From Peribacillus simplex (GTDB lineage Bacteria > Bacillota > Bacilli > Bacillales > DSM-1321): a DNA stretch of 64,000 nucleotides. Where the stretch lies: NCBI RefSeq assembly GCF_900156045.1, contig NZ_FTMX01000005.1, positions 310,001 to 374,000 on the forward strand. The letters are read 5' to 3'. Below, piece by piece: positions 1-8,047 of this stretch. The translations under genes and the position numbers were made by a program. Numbering within the stretch: position 1 is the stretch's first letter; the number at the start of each line of letters is the position of its first letter. The notes beneath the pieces were generated by a model. The model was not told the origin of the DNA. It worked only from the letters and a program-made list of their open reading frames with translations, and did no database searches.

Positions 1-192
1 ACTGAGCAGGGTGACGACCACAAAGTAGTATACTGAATCTTCCTTGAATAAACTAAAACAAAATTTAAAAAAGTTGGCCTTAATATTCACACCAAAGAAG
101 ATATGTACTAAAAACGCCCCCATTTGGCACCATACTACACAGGCAATTAATAGACTCAGGCTCATAACAAAATAAGACTTTCTCTTCCACAT
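1..192 (-). CDS. M56 family (BlaR1/MecR1-like) membrane peptidase, N-terminal part, cut by window edge
   Basis: The reading frame opens with ATG at 192-190 and stays open to base 1, giving 64 residues. The N-terminus is basic (MWKRKSYF) followed by a hydrophobic stretch, then a second hydrophobic segment at the window edge, as in the multi-spanning sensor part of BlaR1-type proteins. The start overlaps the stop of the BlaI-type gene by one base (TAATG), which implies translational coupling, and blaI-blaR1 pairing is the standard arrangement of the family. The zinc peptidase motif would lie outside the window, so the family call rests mainly on the neighbour. Confidence 0.6.
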   Translation of the reverse strand, partial: MWKRKSYFVMSLSLLIACVVWCQMGAFLVHIFFGVNIKANFFKFCFSLFKEDSVYYFVVVTLLS

Positions 193-608
193 TATAATTT
201 ATCCTTTTTTAACGATTGGATTTTTTGTTCCAATTTTTCAATTAAACCTTGGTCAGCGTCTTTCATGGCATCCAGCATATGGCTTATGACCGCCCCGCCA
301 AATTCATCCAGCAAATTCTCAGTCAGTTTCTTTGACTGCTCTTCCAAAAACTCCGCTTTGGACTGCACCGGGCGAAATAATGAAAGTCTCCCTTCAGACC
401 TCTTTTCAAGAATTCCTTTTTCTACTAAACGATTCATGACGGTCATTACTGTGTTGAAATTGATAGGTTTATCTAGCTCCAATGATTGCTGAACCGATTT
501 AATGCTCTGTTCATCTTTATCCCATAAATATTCCATGATATTAGCTTCCAATGGACCAAAGAAACGATTCAGTCCAACTTCATCATATTTAAAATTTTTA
601 ATATTCAT
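192..608 (-). CDS. BlaI/MecI/CopY family transcriptional repressor
   Basis: A 138-residue protein of the length usual for BlaI/MecI repressors. Residues ~14-80 form the winged helix (LEANIMEYLW near the start, then FNTVMTVMNRLVEKGILEK as the recognition region), and the C-terminal ~50 residues are the helical dimerisation arm. In this family the partner M56 sensor cleaves the repressor and frees target promoters. The gene precedes such a sensor with a one-base overlap, and a perfect palindrome sits on its own promoter, so autoregulation is likely. The inducer cannot be read from the sequence; no beta-lactamase gene is visible in the window. Confidence 0.88.
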   Translation of the reverse strand: MNIKNFKYDEVGLNRFFGPLEANIMEYLWDKDEQSIKSVQQSLELDKPINFNTVMTVMNRLVEKGILEKRSEGRLSLFRPVQSKAEFLEEQSKKLTENLLDEFGGAVISHMLDAMKDADQGLIEKLEQKIQSLKKDKL

Positions 609-621
609 CTTTTACCACCTC

Positions 622-640
622 CCACTACAAATTGTAGTGG
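622..640. promoter_or_regulatory. Operator palindrome for the BlaI-type repressor
   Basis: CCACTACAA-A-TTGTAGTGG is a perfect 9-bp dyad with the TACA/TGTA core typical of BlaI/MecI operators. It overlaps the -10 box of the blaI-like gene and lies about 14 bp before its start codon. Confidence 0.8.
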
Positions 641-659
641 AAATTCTTGTTACAATCAA
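631..659 (-). promoter_or_regulatory. Promoter of the blaI-like operon
   Basis: Reading the minus strand, TTGATT (659-654) and TACAAT (636-631) are separated by 17 bp, a good sigma-A match. The -10 lies inside the operator palindrome, consistent with repression by steric block. Confidence 0.65.
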
Positions 660-844
660 GTTTCACCCGGAAGATTAGTTTCACGGATTTCTATAGATTG
701 ACTTTTCAGGACCCTATGTCCTTGCTTTACCAAGTTCCTCTGGTTCTCCACCTCTATTACACTGCACTCCTTTTTTCAGTAGCAAATGTTCATCCGTTCC
801 TTTTTCCTTATAAGCAGTGATCAAAATTTGTTGATAAAATAAAA

Positions 845-869
845 AAACGAGCCTATTGGAGGCTCGTTT
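845..869 (-). terminator. Rho-independent terminator after the Rossmann oxidoreductase gene
   Basis: Stem AAACGAGCC/GGCTCGTTT with a 7-nt loop, followed on the minus strand by a run of T (841-847). It begins at the stop codon of the gene. Confidence 0.85.
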
Positions 870-1549
870 CACAGATAAATAGTTTCTCTTTGTGCAAGTT
901 TCTCTATTTCATCCGAATTATAAAAATGATATCCTTTTGCCGTCTTTTGGGCCGCAGCGTACATTGCAGCAGCTACTTTGTTTGCTTCTATTGCACGATA
1001 AGGGCGTAAAGGGCCAACGAAGATATATTTAGCAAAAGTACTTATCAGCCCAGAAATCTTTTCACCTGCCCTGAATTCCTTGCGTTCTCCAAGAAGTAAG
1101 GACGGGCGGAATATATGTACAGTATTCAATTCCAAGTGTTGTAGTGTTACTTCTACATCGCCCTTAACACGACTGTAGAAAAACCTTGATTTGGAATTGG
1201 CTCCCATAGCTGTTATGACGAGTAATTTTTCAACATTCGCTGTCTTTGCCATTTTAGTTGCTTCGATAACATAGTCATAATCCACTTTGCGAAAAGCATC
1301 CTTCGATTTAGCCTTTTTGATCGTAGTACCCAAACAAATGAAAACATCGCTGACTTTGAACAAATCGGCATACTTGGATAATTTATCGAAATCCACTACA
1401 TGGCCTATGCACTTGGGATCAGTGAATTTCATTTCGCTTCTTGTCAGAAAATGGATTTCACTATAGATTTTGCTGTTGCTTAGCTCTTTAATCAACTTGG
1501 TGCCGACCAAACCTGTAGCCCCTAAAATCAATGCCGTCTTATTAGTCAT
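869..1549 (-). CDS. NAD(P)-binding Rossmann-fold oxidoreductase (atypical SDR, HTATIP2-like)
   Basis: 226 residues. The N-terminus carries the dinucleotide-binding glycine motif GATGLVG (residues ~11-17), and FICLGTT plus YSRVKGDVE (Tyr and Lys in the usual Y-x3-K spacing) fit an atypical short-chain dehydrogenase. The Ala-Met-Gly-Ala block after the fourth strand (VITAMGA) is typical of the HTATIP2/TIP30-like group. The substrate is unknown. The gene has its own terminator and is followed downstream by the BlaI-type gene after a gap of about 260 bp that shows nothing else. The start is supported by a purine-rich AGAAAGAAGGGAATC upstream of ATG. Confidence 0.8.
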   Translation of the reverse strand: MTNKTALILGATGLVGTKLIKELSNSKIYSEIHFLTRSEMKFTDPKCIGHVVDFDKLSKYADLFKVSDVFICLGTTIKKAKSKDAFRKVDYDYVIEATKMAKTANVEKLLVITAMGANSKSRFFYSRVKGDVEVTLQHLELNTVHIFRPSLLLGERKEFRAGEKISGLISTFAKYIFVGPLRPYRAIEANKVAAAMYAAAQKTAKGYHFYNSDEIEKLAQRETIYL

Positions 1550-1622
1550 GATTCCCTTCTTTCTATAATTAGCAACTAAATATCAATCATATCCATTTTA
1601 ACTATAACCAAGCTTAATAGGA

Positions 1623-2201
1623 CTAAGATAAATGATTTACTTGATTGAAATCATCAATTATCCAAGAGTCGACTTCAAATCTAATCGTACTCAAACATGC
1701 ATTAAACAATCGCATTTCGTTGGATACGATTGACTCGTTTGACATCAAGCGTAAAATAAAATGAATGACGGCTCCATGTGCAACTAGTATAACTTTCTTA
1801 TCGGGATACTCCTTCTGAATTTCCTGGAGTCCATTCATCAGCCTGTTTCGTAAAGATTCTTGATTTTCTTGACCAGGATATTCTTTATTCACGAATGCTG
1901 ACTCCCTTTCAGCTGCTGTCATTCCTTCAGCGACGCCAAAATTCTTTTCAATGAATTCCATTTTTTCAATAACCGGGACTTCAATATAATGCGAAATGAT
2001 ATCTGCCGTTTCCCTTGCCCTTTTAAGAGGGCTTGAAATAATTACATCCCAATCATTTTTTGACAAAAATTCACCACATTGCCGTGCCTGAATCTTTCCG
2101 AGTTCATTTAAAGGAATATCAGTCTGCCCCTGCAGTTTCCCTAGTGCATTCCAATCTGTTTGACCATGCCGCACTAAACAAATAGTAGTAATTGTCCTCA
2201 A
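1623..2201 (-). CDS. Histidine phosphatase family protein (phosphoglycerate mutase-like)
   Basis: 192 residues. The catalytic LVRHGQTDWN is at residues ~9-18 and the second catalytic histidine lies in VAHGAVIHF near residue 142, with SPLKRARETA between them; this is the classic two-histidine phosphatase fold (PhoE/CobC group). It removes phosphate from small molecules, but the natural substrate cannot be inferred. The start is TTG with an AGAGGGG ribosome site only 1-2 bases away, unusually close, so the true start may differ by a few codons. It lies 18 bp downstream of the next gene and is probably cotranscribed with it. Confidence 0.88.
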   Translation of the reverse strand: MRTITTICLVRHGQTDWNALGKLQGQTDIPLNELGKIQARQCGEFLSKNDWDVIISSPLKRARETADIISHYIEVPVIEKMEFIEKNFGVAEGMTAAERESAFVNKEYPGQENQESLRNRLMNGLQEIQKEYPDKKVILVAHGAVIHFILRLMSNESIVSNEMRLFNACLSTIRFEVDSWIIDDFNQVNHLS

Positions 2202-2219
2202 ACCCCTCTAAGTAAATTA

Positions 2220-2564
2220 TTATTTTTTCACTTCTTCAATGATGGAATGTCCTTCAGTCTGTTCGAGATCTGACCATTTCCATTTTTCATGCAAACGTAT
2301 CCTTCCATCAGGCAACATTTCAGGGGTGGAAAGACAGCTTCCTCCTCTAATTTCCCCTTTTTCATTGATATGATTATACCTGAATTCCAGAGTTCCATCG
2401 AGATTGACAAGCCCTATTAATGTCCCTTTAACAATCTCTCCGCCCTGATAGCTTGCTGAAAGAATTGAGCCTTCTTGTGAATAGTGGAAGGAAGTATTTC
2501 CTGACACTTCTCCATTTTCAGAATTGACTTTAGCTTTGAACATCCGACCATCATAATTAAACAT
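2220..2564 (-). CDS. Small conserved protein (often labelled n-acetylglutamate synthase in Bacillus; function unknown)
   Basis: 114 residues, rich in beta-strand and with Gly-Thr-Leu-x-Gly turns ([27 protein letters not shown]). I recognise the family from Bacillus genomes, where it carries an enzyme label that nothing in this short sequence supports: no acetyltransferase motif is present. Three consecutive ATG codons follow GGGGGA; the third (2564) has the best spacing and gives the family-like start MFNYDG. It lies 18 bp upstream of the histidine phosphatase gene and probably forms an operon with it. Confidence 0.7.
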   Translation of the reverse strand: MFNYDGRMFKAKVNSENGEVSGNTSFHYSQEGSILSASYQGGEIVKGTLIGLVNLDGTLEFRYNHINEKGEIRGGSCLSTPEMLPDGRIRLHEKWKWSDLEQTEGHSIIEEVKK

Positions 2565-2805
2565 CATCATTCCCCCATATGAATTAATAAGGATAATGAT
2601 ACCAAATTAATTAAAAAAAGAATATTGAAAAATCTTATTGGATTTTAATTCTATGTTGATGGAAATGACACAAAAAATACATAATATTCCCCATTGAATT
2701 CCACTATTATAGTGTGGTTAGATTATGGAAGATGATACTTATGGAATGAACAATCCCCAAGTTGAAACGTCTAATTAAACTGGAAGATGTTGGTGAGGTG
2801 CTCAA

Positions 2806-3327
2806 GTGAAAGAAATACTTCTGATTCTACTATTACAACTTATTTATGTTCCGATTTACACGTTGCGAACCATTTTCTTAGTAAAAAATATTACCATACT
2901 TGCCTCGATACTTGGTATAGCAGAAATGTTAATATACGTTTTTGGTTTATCCCTAGTATTTGGCGGTGACCAAAGCATACTCGCCATGGTTGTATATGCA
3001 GTCGGTTTTGGAATCGGAATAATTTTTGGTACGAAAATTGAGCAAAAACTTGCCATCGGTTTTATTAATGTAACCGTTAATACTCAAACCAAAAATGAAC
3101 ATTTAGTAGATACACTGAGAAACAACGGATTTGGTGTAACTCTTTATACGGGCGAGGGCAGGGATAGCAACCGTTATCGTATGGAAATTTTGACAAAACG
3201 CAATCGTGAACAAGAATTGATAGCAACCGTTGAAAAGTTTGAACCTAAGGCTTTCATCATTTCATATGAACCACGTTATTTTAAAGGTGGGTTTTTATTG
3301 GACCGGTTGAAAAATAAAGCAAGCTGA
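2806..3327 (+). CDS. UPF0316 / DUF2179 membrane protein (YebE-like)
   Basis: 173 residues starting at GTG, with GGTGAGG placed seven bases upstream. The first ~80 residues hold about three hydrophobic helices (LLILLLQLIYVPIY, ILGIAEMLIYVFGLSL, ILAMVVYAVGFGIGIIFG). The C-terminal part has the DUF2179 ferredoxin-like pattern (LVDTLRNNGFGVTLYTGEGRDSN). Members are integral membrane proteins whose soluble domain resembles small-ligand sensor domains; the role is not established. The gene stands alone on the plus strand and ends in its own terminator. Confidence 0.85.
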   Translation: MKEILLILLLQLIYVPIYTLRTIFLVKNITILASILGIAEMLIYVFGLSLVFGGDQSILAMVVYAVGFGIGIIFGTKIEQKLAIGFINVTVNTQTKNEHLVDTLRNNGFGVTLYTGEGRDSNRYRMEILTKRNREQELIATVEKFEPKAFIISYEPRYFKGGFLLDRLKNKAS

Positions 3328-3332
3328 ATGAA

Positions 3333-3369
3333 ATGCAAAAGCCCATCACTTCAAGATGGGCTTTTGCAT
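3333..3369 (+). terminator. Rho-independent terminator between UPF0316 and the HNH gene
   Basis: Perfect 15-bp stem ATGCAAAAGCCCATC/GATGGGCTTTTGCAT with a 7-nt loop. Because the genes converge here it probably serves both strands; it abuts the stop codon of the HNH frame. Confidence 0.85.
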
Positions 3370-3663
3370 TATTTCGTTTTTGATTTTCTGATTTTCACTG
3401 CCCTCGTTACCGGTTGTTTTTTAATCCACTTTAAGTATTTTTTTAATGCTTCATCATCTTTCAGCAATAGCACGGTATATAGGCGGATAGCCAGCTCTCG
3501 GTTTGAATACAGGGCGTGAATCTGTTTATGACATGATTTACAGAGATAGGCAATTGGTAAGTGGCTGCCGCCTGATTCTCTAGGTGTTAAATGATGGATT
3601 GTCAGTTCTATCCCGTTCCTGTCACAAAGCTCACAAGTACCTTCCTTCTCATTACCCGTCCAT
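3369..3663 (-). pseudogene. HNH endonuclease-like protein, apparently frameshifted at the fourth codon
   Basis: The minus strand encodes an HNH zinc-finger nuclease of about 95 residues: CELC, then TIHHLTPRESGG, then CKSCHKQIH, the Cys4/His-His layout of small Bacillus HNH proteins. No ATG, GTG or TTG exists in that frame between the in-frame TAA of the upstream gene (3665-3663) and CELC. The expected start is the ATG at 3663-3661, which overlaps that TAA as TAATG, but it reads ATG GAC GGG TAA and stops. Adding one base, or slipping +1 at GGG-T, would give MDG-NEKEGTCELC and restore a normal protein. It could be a recent single-base loss, a sequencing error or programmed shifting; the body of the frame is intact. 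Confidence 0.65.
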
Positions 3664-4067
3664 TATGGCTTTACGGATTTTCCTTCTTCTACAATATGAA
3701 ACATCAAATGGGCAAGATGGTGGATAGGTCCATACTCTTCATTGTCATCATCTTCTTCATCCTCCACTTCCGCTTCATCCATCCCTTGTAAATAAAGTGC
3801 CATGAACTCATAAAAATCATTTTTAGTAAAGGAGTAACAATCACTTGGATCCTGATTATCTTCTTCATACTGTAAAACTAGATGAGATAAATCTCCCTCA
3901 TCATCTTCAGCATCAAAAAAAACGAAATACCCAATATTTGTATCCAGTTCAAATAATCTGCGAAAGCCGCGTGATGTTGATTTTTCAAATTCAGCCGACG
4001 TCAATTTTTGCACTTGCATGCTGTCTACATTATCTTCCTGATGAAAGCCCACGATAAATGTGTTCAT
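3663..4067 (-). CDS. Conserved acidic cytosolic protein of unknown function
   Basis: 134 residues, very acidic in the C-terminal third (EAEVEDEEDDDNEE), no signal peptide or membrane segment, followed by a HHLAHLMFHI helix. I recognise only that similar acidic cytosolic proteins occur in Bacillus; no catalytic motif is visible. A strong AGGAGG precedes the ATG. The stop codon overlaps the ATG of the HNH gene (TAATG) and is also in the same frame as the HNH coding body, so stop-codon readthrough would fuse the two proteins. The pairing suggests a functional link with the HNH protein. Confidence 0.7.
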   Translation of the reverse strand: MNTFIVGFHQEDNVDSMQVQKLTSAEFEKSTSRGFRRLFELDTNIGYFVFFDAEDDEGDLSHLVLQYEEDNQDPSDCYSFTKNDFYEFMALYLQGMDEAEVEDEEDDDNEEYGPIHHLAHLMFHIVEEGKSVKP

Positions 4068-4130
4068 AATCTAACCTCCTGTTGAATATGGATAACCATT
4101 AGTATCCCCACTTAACAGAATTTATTCGAT

Positions 4131-4886
4131 TTAGAGGTTTGTTTCCAAGACAACCGGACAATGATCGCTTCCCATGACATCGCAGTGAATGTTAGCCTCT
4201 ATTAAAGAATCCGCCATACGTTTTGAAACAATGAAATAATCGATTCTCCACCCGATATTCCGCTCTCTCACTTTAGCCATATATGACCACCAACTATAGG
4301 CATCTTCCCGGTCCGGATAAAAATGGCGAAAAGTATCGATAAACCCTGCATCAAGTAGTTCAGTCATCTTTCCACGCTCTTCATTAGTGAAACCGGAATT
4401 CCCAATATTGGTTTTTGGGTTTTTTAAATCGATTTCAGAATGTGCGACATTAAGGTCCCCACAATAGACAACCGGCTTCACCAAGTCCAGTTCCTTAAGA
4501 TAATTTAACATCTCATCTTCCCATTCGAGACGGTAATTCAGCCTGGATAAATCCCTTTTTGCATTGGGGGTATATACATTCACCATATAAAATTTCTCGA
4601 ATTCCAGTGTTATGATCCTGCCTTCCGGCTCCTCGTCCAGCTCACCTACACCATATTTCACATTAAGCGGTTTTTCCTTCGTGAAAATGGCTGTACCGGA
4701 ATATCCTTTTTTCAATGCATAATTCCAATATTGATGGTACCCTTCCAACTCAAGTGAAATCTGCCCTTCTTGTAGCTTAGTTTCTTGAAGGCAAAAAATA
4801 TCTGCATCCACATCTTTAAAGTAATCTAAAAATCCTTTTTTTACACAAGCCCTTATTCCATTCACATTCCAGGATACCAATTTCAT
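4131..4886 (-). CDS. exoA: Exodeoxyribonuclease III / AP endonuclease
   Basis: 251 residues from the ATG at 4886, giving the family start MKLVSWNVNGIRA; nine further in-frame upstream codons begin with a TTG lacking a ribosome site. Motifs of the Mg-dependent exonuclease-endonuclease-phosphatase fold are in order: WNVNGIRA, LQETKLQ (metal-binding Glu), YTPNAKRDLSRLNYR (catalytic Tyr), YCGDLNVAHSEIDL (catalytic Asp/Asn) and the C-terminal GSDHCPV (catalytic His). It cuts at abasic sites in base-excision repair. The gene is monocistronic in appearance. Confidence 0.95.
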   Translation of the reverse strand: MKLVSWNVNGIRACVKKGFLDYFKDVDADIFCLQETKLQEGQISLELEGYHQYWNYALKKGYSGTAIFTKEKPLNVKYGVGELDEEPEGRIITLEFEKFYMVNVYTPNAKRDLSRLNYRLEWEDEMLNYLKELDLVKPVVYCGDLNVAHSEIDLKNPKTNIGNSGFTNEERGKMTELLDAGFIDTFRHFYPDREDAYSWWSYMAKVRERNIGWRIDYFIVSKRMADSLIEANIHCDVMGSDHCPVVLETNL

Positions 4887-4961
4887 ATTTTCTTTAATTC
4901 TCCTTATGGCCAATTAATTTCTTTACATTTCAACTATACTATTTATCTGCTTTTTTTCCCA

Positions 4962-6467
4962 TTAGAGTACATTCGAAAACAATCTGGCAAATGATTCTTT
5001 TGAACGTTCCATCAAACCACGCTTGTTATACCCGATAGAATCTAGTTTGTCACTATCCATCATATCCTCTTTGTAATGAATGATGAGATCTTCAATGGAA
5101 CGGCTGCCCATAAGAAAGACATTGACTTCAAAATTTAGATGAAAACTTCTCATATCCATATTTGCCGTTCCTATGGAAGCCATATCACCATCAACGATAA
5201 TCAGTTTCTGATGTAGAAAACCCTTTTTATACAAGTATACCTCTACACCGAATTGTAGCAGCTCCCCGAAATAAGAGCGACTGCCATATTGGGTTAAAAA
5301 CCCATCATTTACTGCCGGAACCATAAGCCTAACTTGTATCCCCTTAATTGCGGCATGTTTAATGGCTGCTCTAATCGCTTGATTGGGTACGAAGTATGGA
5401 CTTGCAATCCAGATTGATTCAGTCGCGTTTGTGATAAGTGAATAGTAAAAATCACTCATGATTCCCTGCTGTGTATCAGGTCCGCTTGCTACCACCTGAA
5501 CAGCACCATCTCCTTGTTCCACTTTATTCTTGAATTCTGGACGTTCTTGCAATACATCTTCCCCACTGACATATTCCCAATCCAAAAGGAAAACAGTATG
5601 AAGCATAAATACCGCTTCACCTTTAAGTACCATATGTGTATCTCTCCAAAAACCAATGTTTTTATTTCGGCCTAAATATTCCTCTCCTACGTTTAAACCT
5701 CCAACAAAACCAACTTCCCCATCTATGATGATGATTTTCCGGTGATTCCTAAAATTAAACTTTTGATTGAAAAATCCGTGTTTCAAAGGGGAAAATGGAT
5801 ATGCTTTTATCCCGGCATGTTTCATCCGTTTAACTTCATTATTTGAAAGGCTTAAACTTCCGGCCGCATCAAAAATGAATAAAACTTCCACACCATTTTT
5901 TGCTTTTTCAATAAGGATATCTATAATTTCAGTGCCAAGCCTGTCGGAACGAAAAATATAATATTCAATATGAATGAATTTCTCAGCTTTTTTTAACTGT
6001 TTTATGATTTCTGAAAACGTTTCGTTACCATTTTTCAATACTTCCGTATGCGATGATGTACTAATGATGGTCTCAGAAGCATTTTTGGCAAAAGCTGCGA
6101 ATGATTGCTGATGATTATTCAAGAACGATAAATCTGGAGATGAGACCTGTGTGACAAGACTCTTCCATTCTTCACGATCTTTTTTCCTTTTACTTCGAAA
6201 TAAATACCCCTTTAAATAGAGCTGACCTGAGAATAGATAAAATACATATCCAAATACCGGGAAAAACAAAAGCACATACATCCATAAAAGGGTCTCATGG
6301 GCAAATCTATTTTCAAGCATAAGTGAAAATATGGTAATAAACATGACCAAAATATATAATCCAATAAAAAATAGCTTCACGTCGAAGCCAACTTGAGTGA
6401 ACAGGATCATATAGACTGAAGCGATTAAAATAAATAAAAATACAAATTCCATTCTTCTTCTTTTCAT
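4962..6467 (-). CDS. cls: Cardiolipin synthase
   Basis: 501 residues. Two hydrophobic N-terminal segments (residues ~7-24 and ~31-51) plus a third near 61-80 anchor it in the membrane, and two phospholipase D HKD motifs follow: His242-Lys244-Asp249 (HRKIIIIDG) and His419-Lys421-Asp426 (HQKLIIVDG). It joins two phosphatidylglycerols into cardiolipin. GGAG lies nine bases before the ATG. The gene stands after the glycogen operon but is separated from it by a terminator, so it is likely an independent unit. Confidence 0.94.
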   Translation of the reverse strand: MKRRRMEFVFLFILIASVYMILFTQVGFDVKLFFIGLYILVMFITIFSLMLENRFAHETLLWMYVLLFFPVFGYVFYLFSGQLYLKGYLFRSKRKKDREEWKSLVTQVSSPDLSFLNNHQQSFAAFAKNASETIISTSSHTEVLKNGNETFSEIIKQLKKAEKFIHIEYYIFRSDRLGTEIIDILIEKAKNGVEVLFIFDAAGSLSLSNNEVKRMKHAGIKAYPFSPLKHGFFNQKFNFRNHRKIIIIDGEVGFVGGLNVGEEYLGRNKNIGFWRDTHMVLKGEAVFMLHTVFLLDWEYVSGEDVLQERPEFKNKVEQGDGAVQVVASGPDTQQGIMSDFYYSLITNATESIWIASPYFVPNQAIRAAIKHAAIKGIQVRLMVPAVNDGFLTQYGSRSYFGELLQFGVEVYLYKKGFLHQKLIIVDGDMASIGTANMDMRSFHLNFEVNVFLMGSRSIEDLIIHYKEDMMDSDKLDSIGYNKRGLMERSKESFARLFSNVL

Positions 6468-6538
6468 CTTTTCATTCTCCTACACAGCAATATTATATAT
6501 ATATCTATACATATACCCATATTTGATGGTAAAAGAAA

Positions 6539-6575
6539 CAAAACACTTACGAAAACAATATTCGCAAGTGCTTTG
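6539..6575 (-). terminator. Terminator after glgA
   Basis: On the minus strand CAAAGCACTTGCGAA pairs with TTCGTAAGTGTTTTG (two G-U pairs) around a 7-nt loop and runs into TTTCTTTT. It closes the glycogen operon. Confidence 0.8.
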
Positions 6576-6594
6576 TGTATTACCTATCCAATTA

Positions 6595-8031
6595 TCACTT
6601 CATGACAGGAATCAAACTTTCATACAGCTTAATATACTTTAAGGAAGATGATGTCCAACTGAAGTCTAACTTCATTGCACTTTCGGCCATTTTCCGCCAT
6701 CTTTTCGGCTGGAATTTGTACAGACCAACAGATTGCTCAATTGTATGAAGCATATCGTGTGCATTATAATTCGTAAAACTGAAGCCATTGCCTTCACCAG
6801 TAAATTGATTATACGGTATCACCGTATCCCGAAGTCCGCCAGTTTCCCTCACTAAAGGCAGAGTGCCATAACGCAACGCCAAAAGCTGGCCGATACCGCA
6901 TGGTTCGAATTGTGATGGCATCAGGAATAAATCAGAACCTGCATATATCCGCCTTGCTAAACCCTCATCAAAATATGTATTGACTGAAACCTGATTTGGA
7001 TATTGGTCAGCTAAATGGCGAAATGCCGATTCATATTGCTCATCACCCGTACCTAAAAGAATGAATTGAACTCCTTGGTTCATCATTTCATGAAAAACAT
7101 GGAGAATAAGATCAATTCCTTTTTGATCAACAAGCCTGGTTACCATGGATAGAACCGGGACCCGATCATTTACAGGAAGATCCAGCGATTCCTGTAGCTG
7201 ACGTTTATTCTCCATTTTACCCTCATAGGAATCGAATGGAACAGCAAGATGTTCATCTGCAGCCGGATTATATTCCTCATAATCAATTCCGTTGATAATC
7301 CCTTTAAGGTCATCATTTCTCTTGCGTAAAAACCCATCCAGATTTTCCCCGAAATAAGGACTTTGAATTTCTTCCGCATAACTTGGGCTTACAGTTGTGA
7401 CAATGTTAGAAAAAGCTAGGCCGGCTTTCAAATAACTTACATTTCCATGAAATTCAAGTCCATCGATATTAAAATATAACTCACTCAAATCGAGTAATTC
7501 AGCTAAAACAGCTTTAGGATAAACTCCTTGATAGCGTAAATTATGTATAGTAAATATCGTTTTAATATCCTGATAGAATGGATGGTTACTATAATGAGCT
7601 TTCAGCAAAACGCTGACAAGGCCCGTTTGCCAATCATGACAGTGTATGACATCCGGCTTTTCTTCTAAATAGGGTAAAGCCTCTAAAATTGCACGGGAAA
7701 AGAAGGCGAACCTTTCGCCATCGTCAAAGAAACCATAACTACCATGTCTTTTGAAATAATATTCATTATCCAGAAAATAATATGTAATTCCATTAGCAAC
7801 AAGTTTTTCGATGCCACAGAATTGCTGGCGCCAACCAACAGGAACTTCAATACTCGTCATATGTTCCAATTCCTGTTTGAATTGGTTAGGAAGATCCCCA
7901 TATTTAGGAAGGATGACACTTACATGGACTCCTTGTTTTTTCAGCGCTTTCGGGAGCGCGCCTATAACGTCTCCGAGCCCTCCCGTTTTTATAAAAGGGG
8001 CGCATTCTGAAGCAGCAAATACAACATTCAT
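6595..8031 (-). CDS. glgA: Glycogen synthase (ADP-glucose)
   Basis: 478 residues, the usual length of bacterial GT5 starch/glycogen synthases. KTGGLGDV (residues 15-22) binds the ADP-glucose diphosphate, and the C-terminal domain has the conserved SQFEPCGIGQLLALRYGTLPLVRETGGL block. It elongates alpha-1,4-glucan chains. AGAGGAGGTG precedes the ATG. Last gene of glgB-glgC-glgD-glgA, 16 bp after glgD. Confidence 0.97.
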   Translation of the reverse strand: MNVVFAASECAPFIKTGGLGDVIGALPKALKKQGVHVSVILPKYGDLPNQFKQELEHMTSIEVPVGWRQQFCGIEKLVANGITYYFLDNEYYFKRHGSYGFFDDGERFAFFSRAILEALPYLEEKPDVIHCHDWQTGLVSVLLKAHYSNHPFYQDIKTIFTIHNLRYQGVYPKAVLAELLDLSELYFNIDGLEFHGNVSYLKAGLAFSNIVTTVSPSYAEEIQSPYFGENLDGFLRKRNDDLKGIINGIDYEEYNPAADEHLAVPFDSYEGKMENKRQLQESLDLPVNDRVPVLSMVTRLVDQKGIDLILHVFHEMMNQGVQFILLGTGDEQYESAFRHLADQYPNQVSVNTYFDEGLARRIYAGSDLFLMPSQFEPCGIGQLLALRYGTLPLVRETGGLRDTVIPYNQFTGEGNGFSFTNYNAHDMLHTIEQSVGLYKFQPKRWRKMAESAMKLDFSWTSSSLKYIKLYESLIPVMK

Positions 8032-8047
8032 TGCCGCACCTCCTCTA

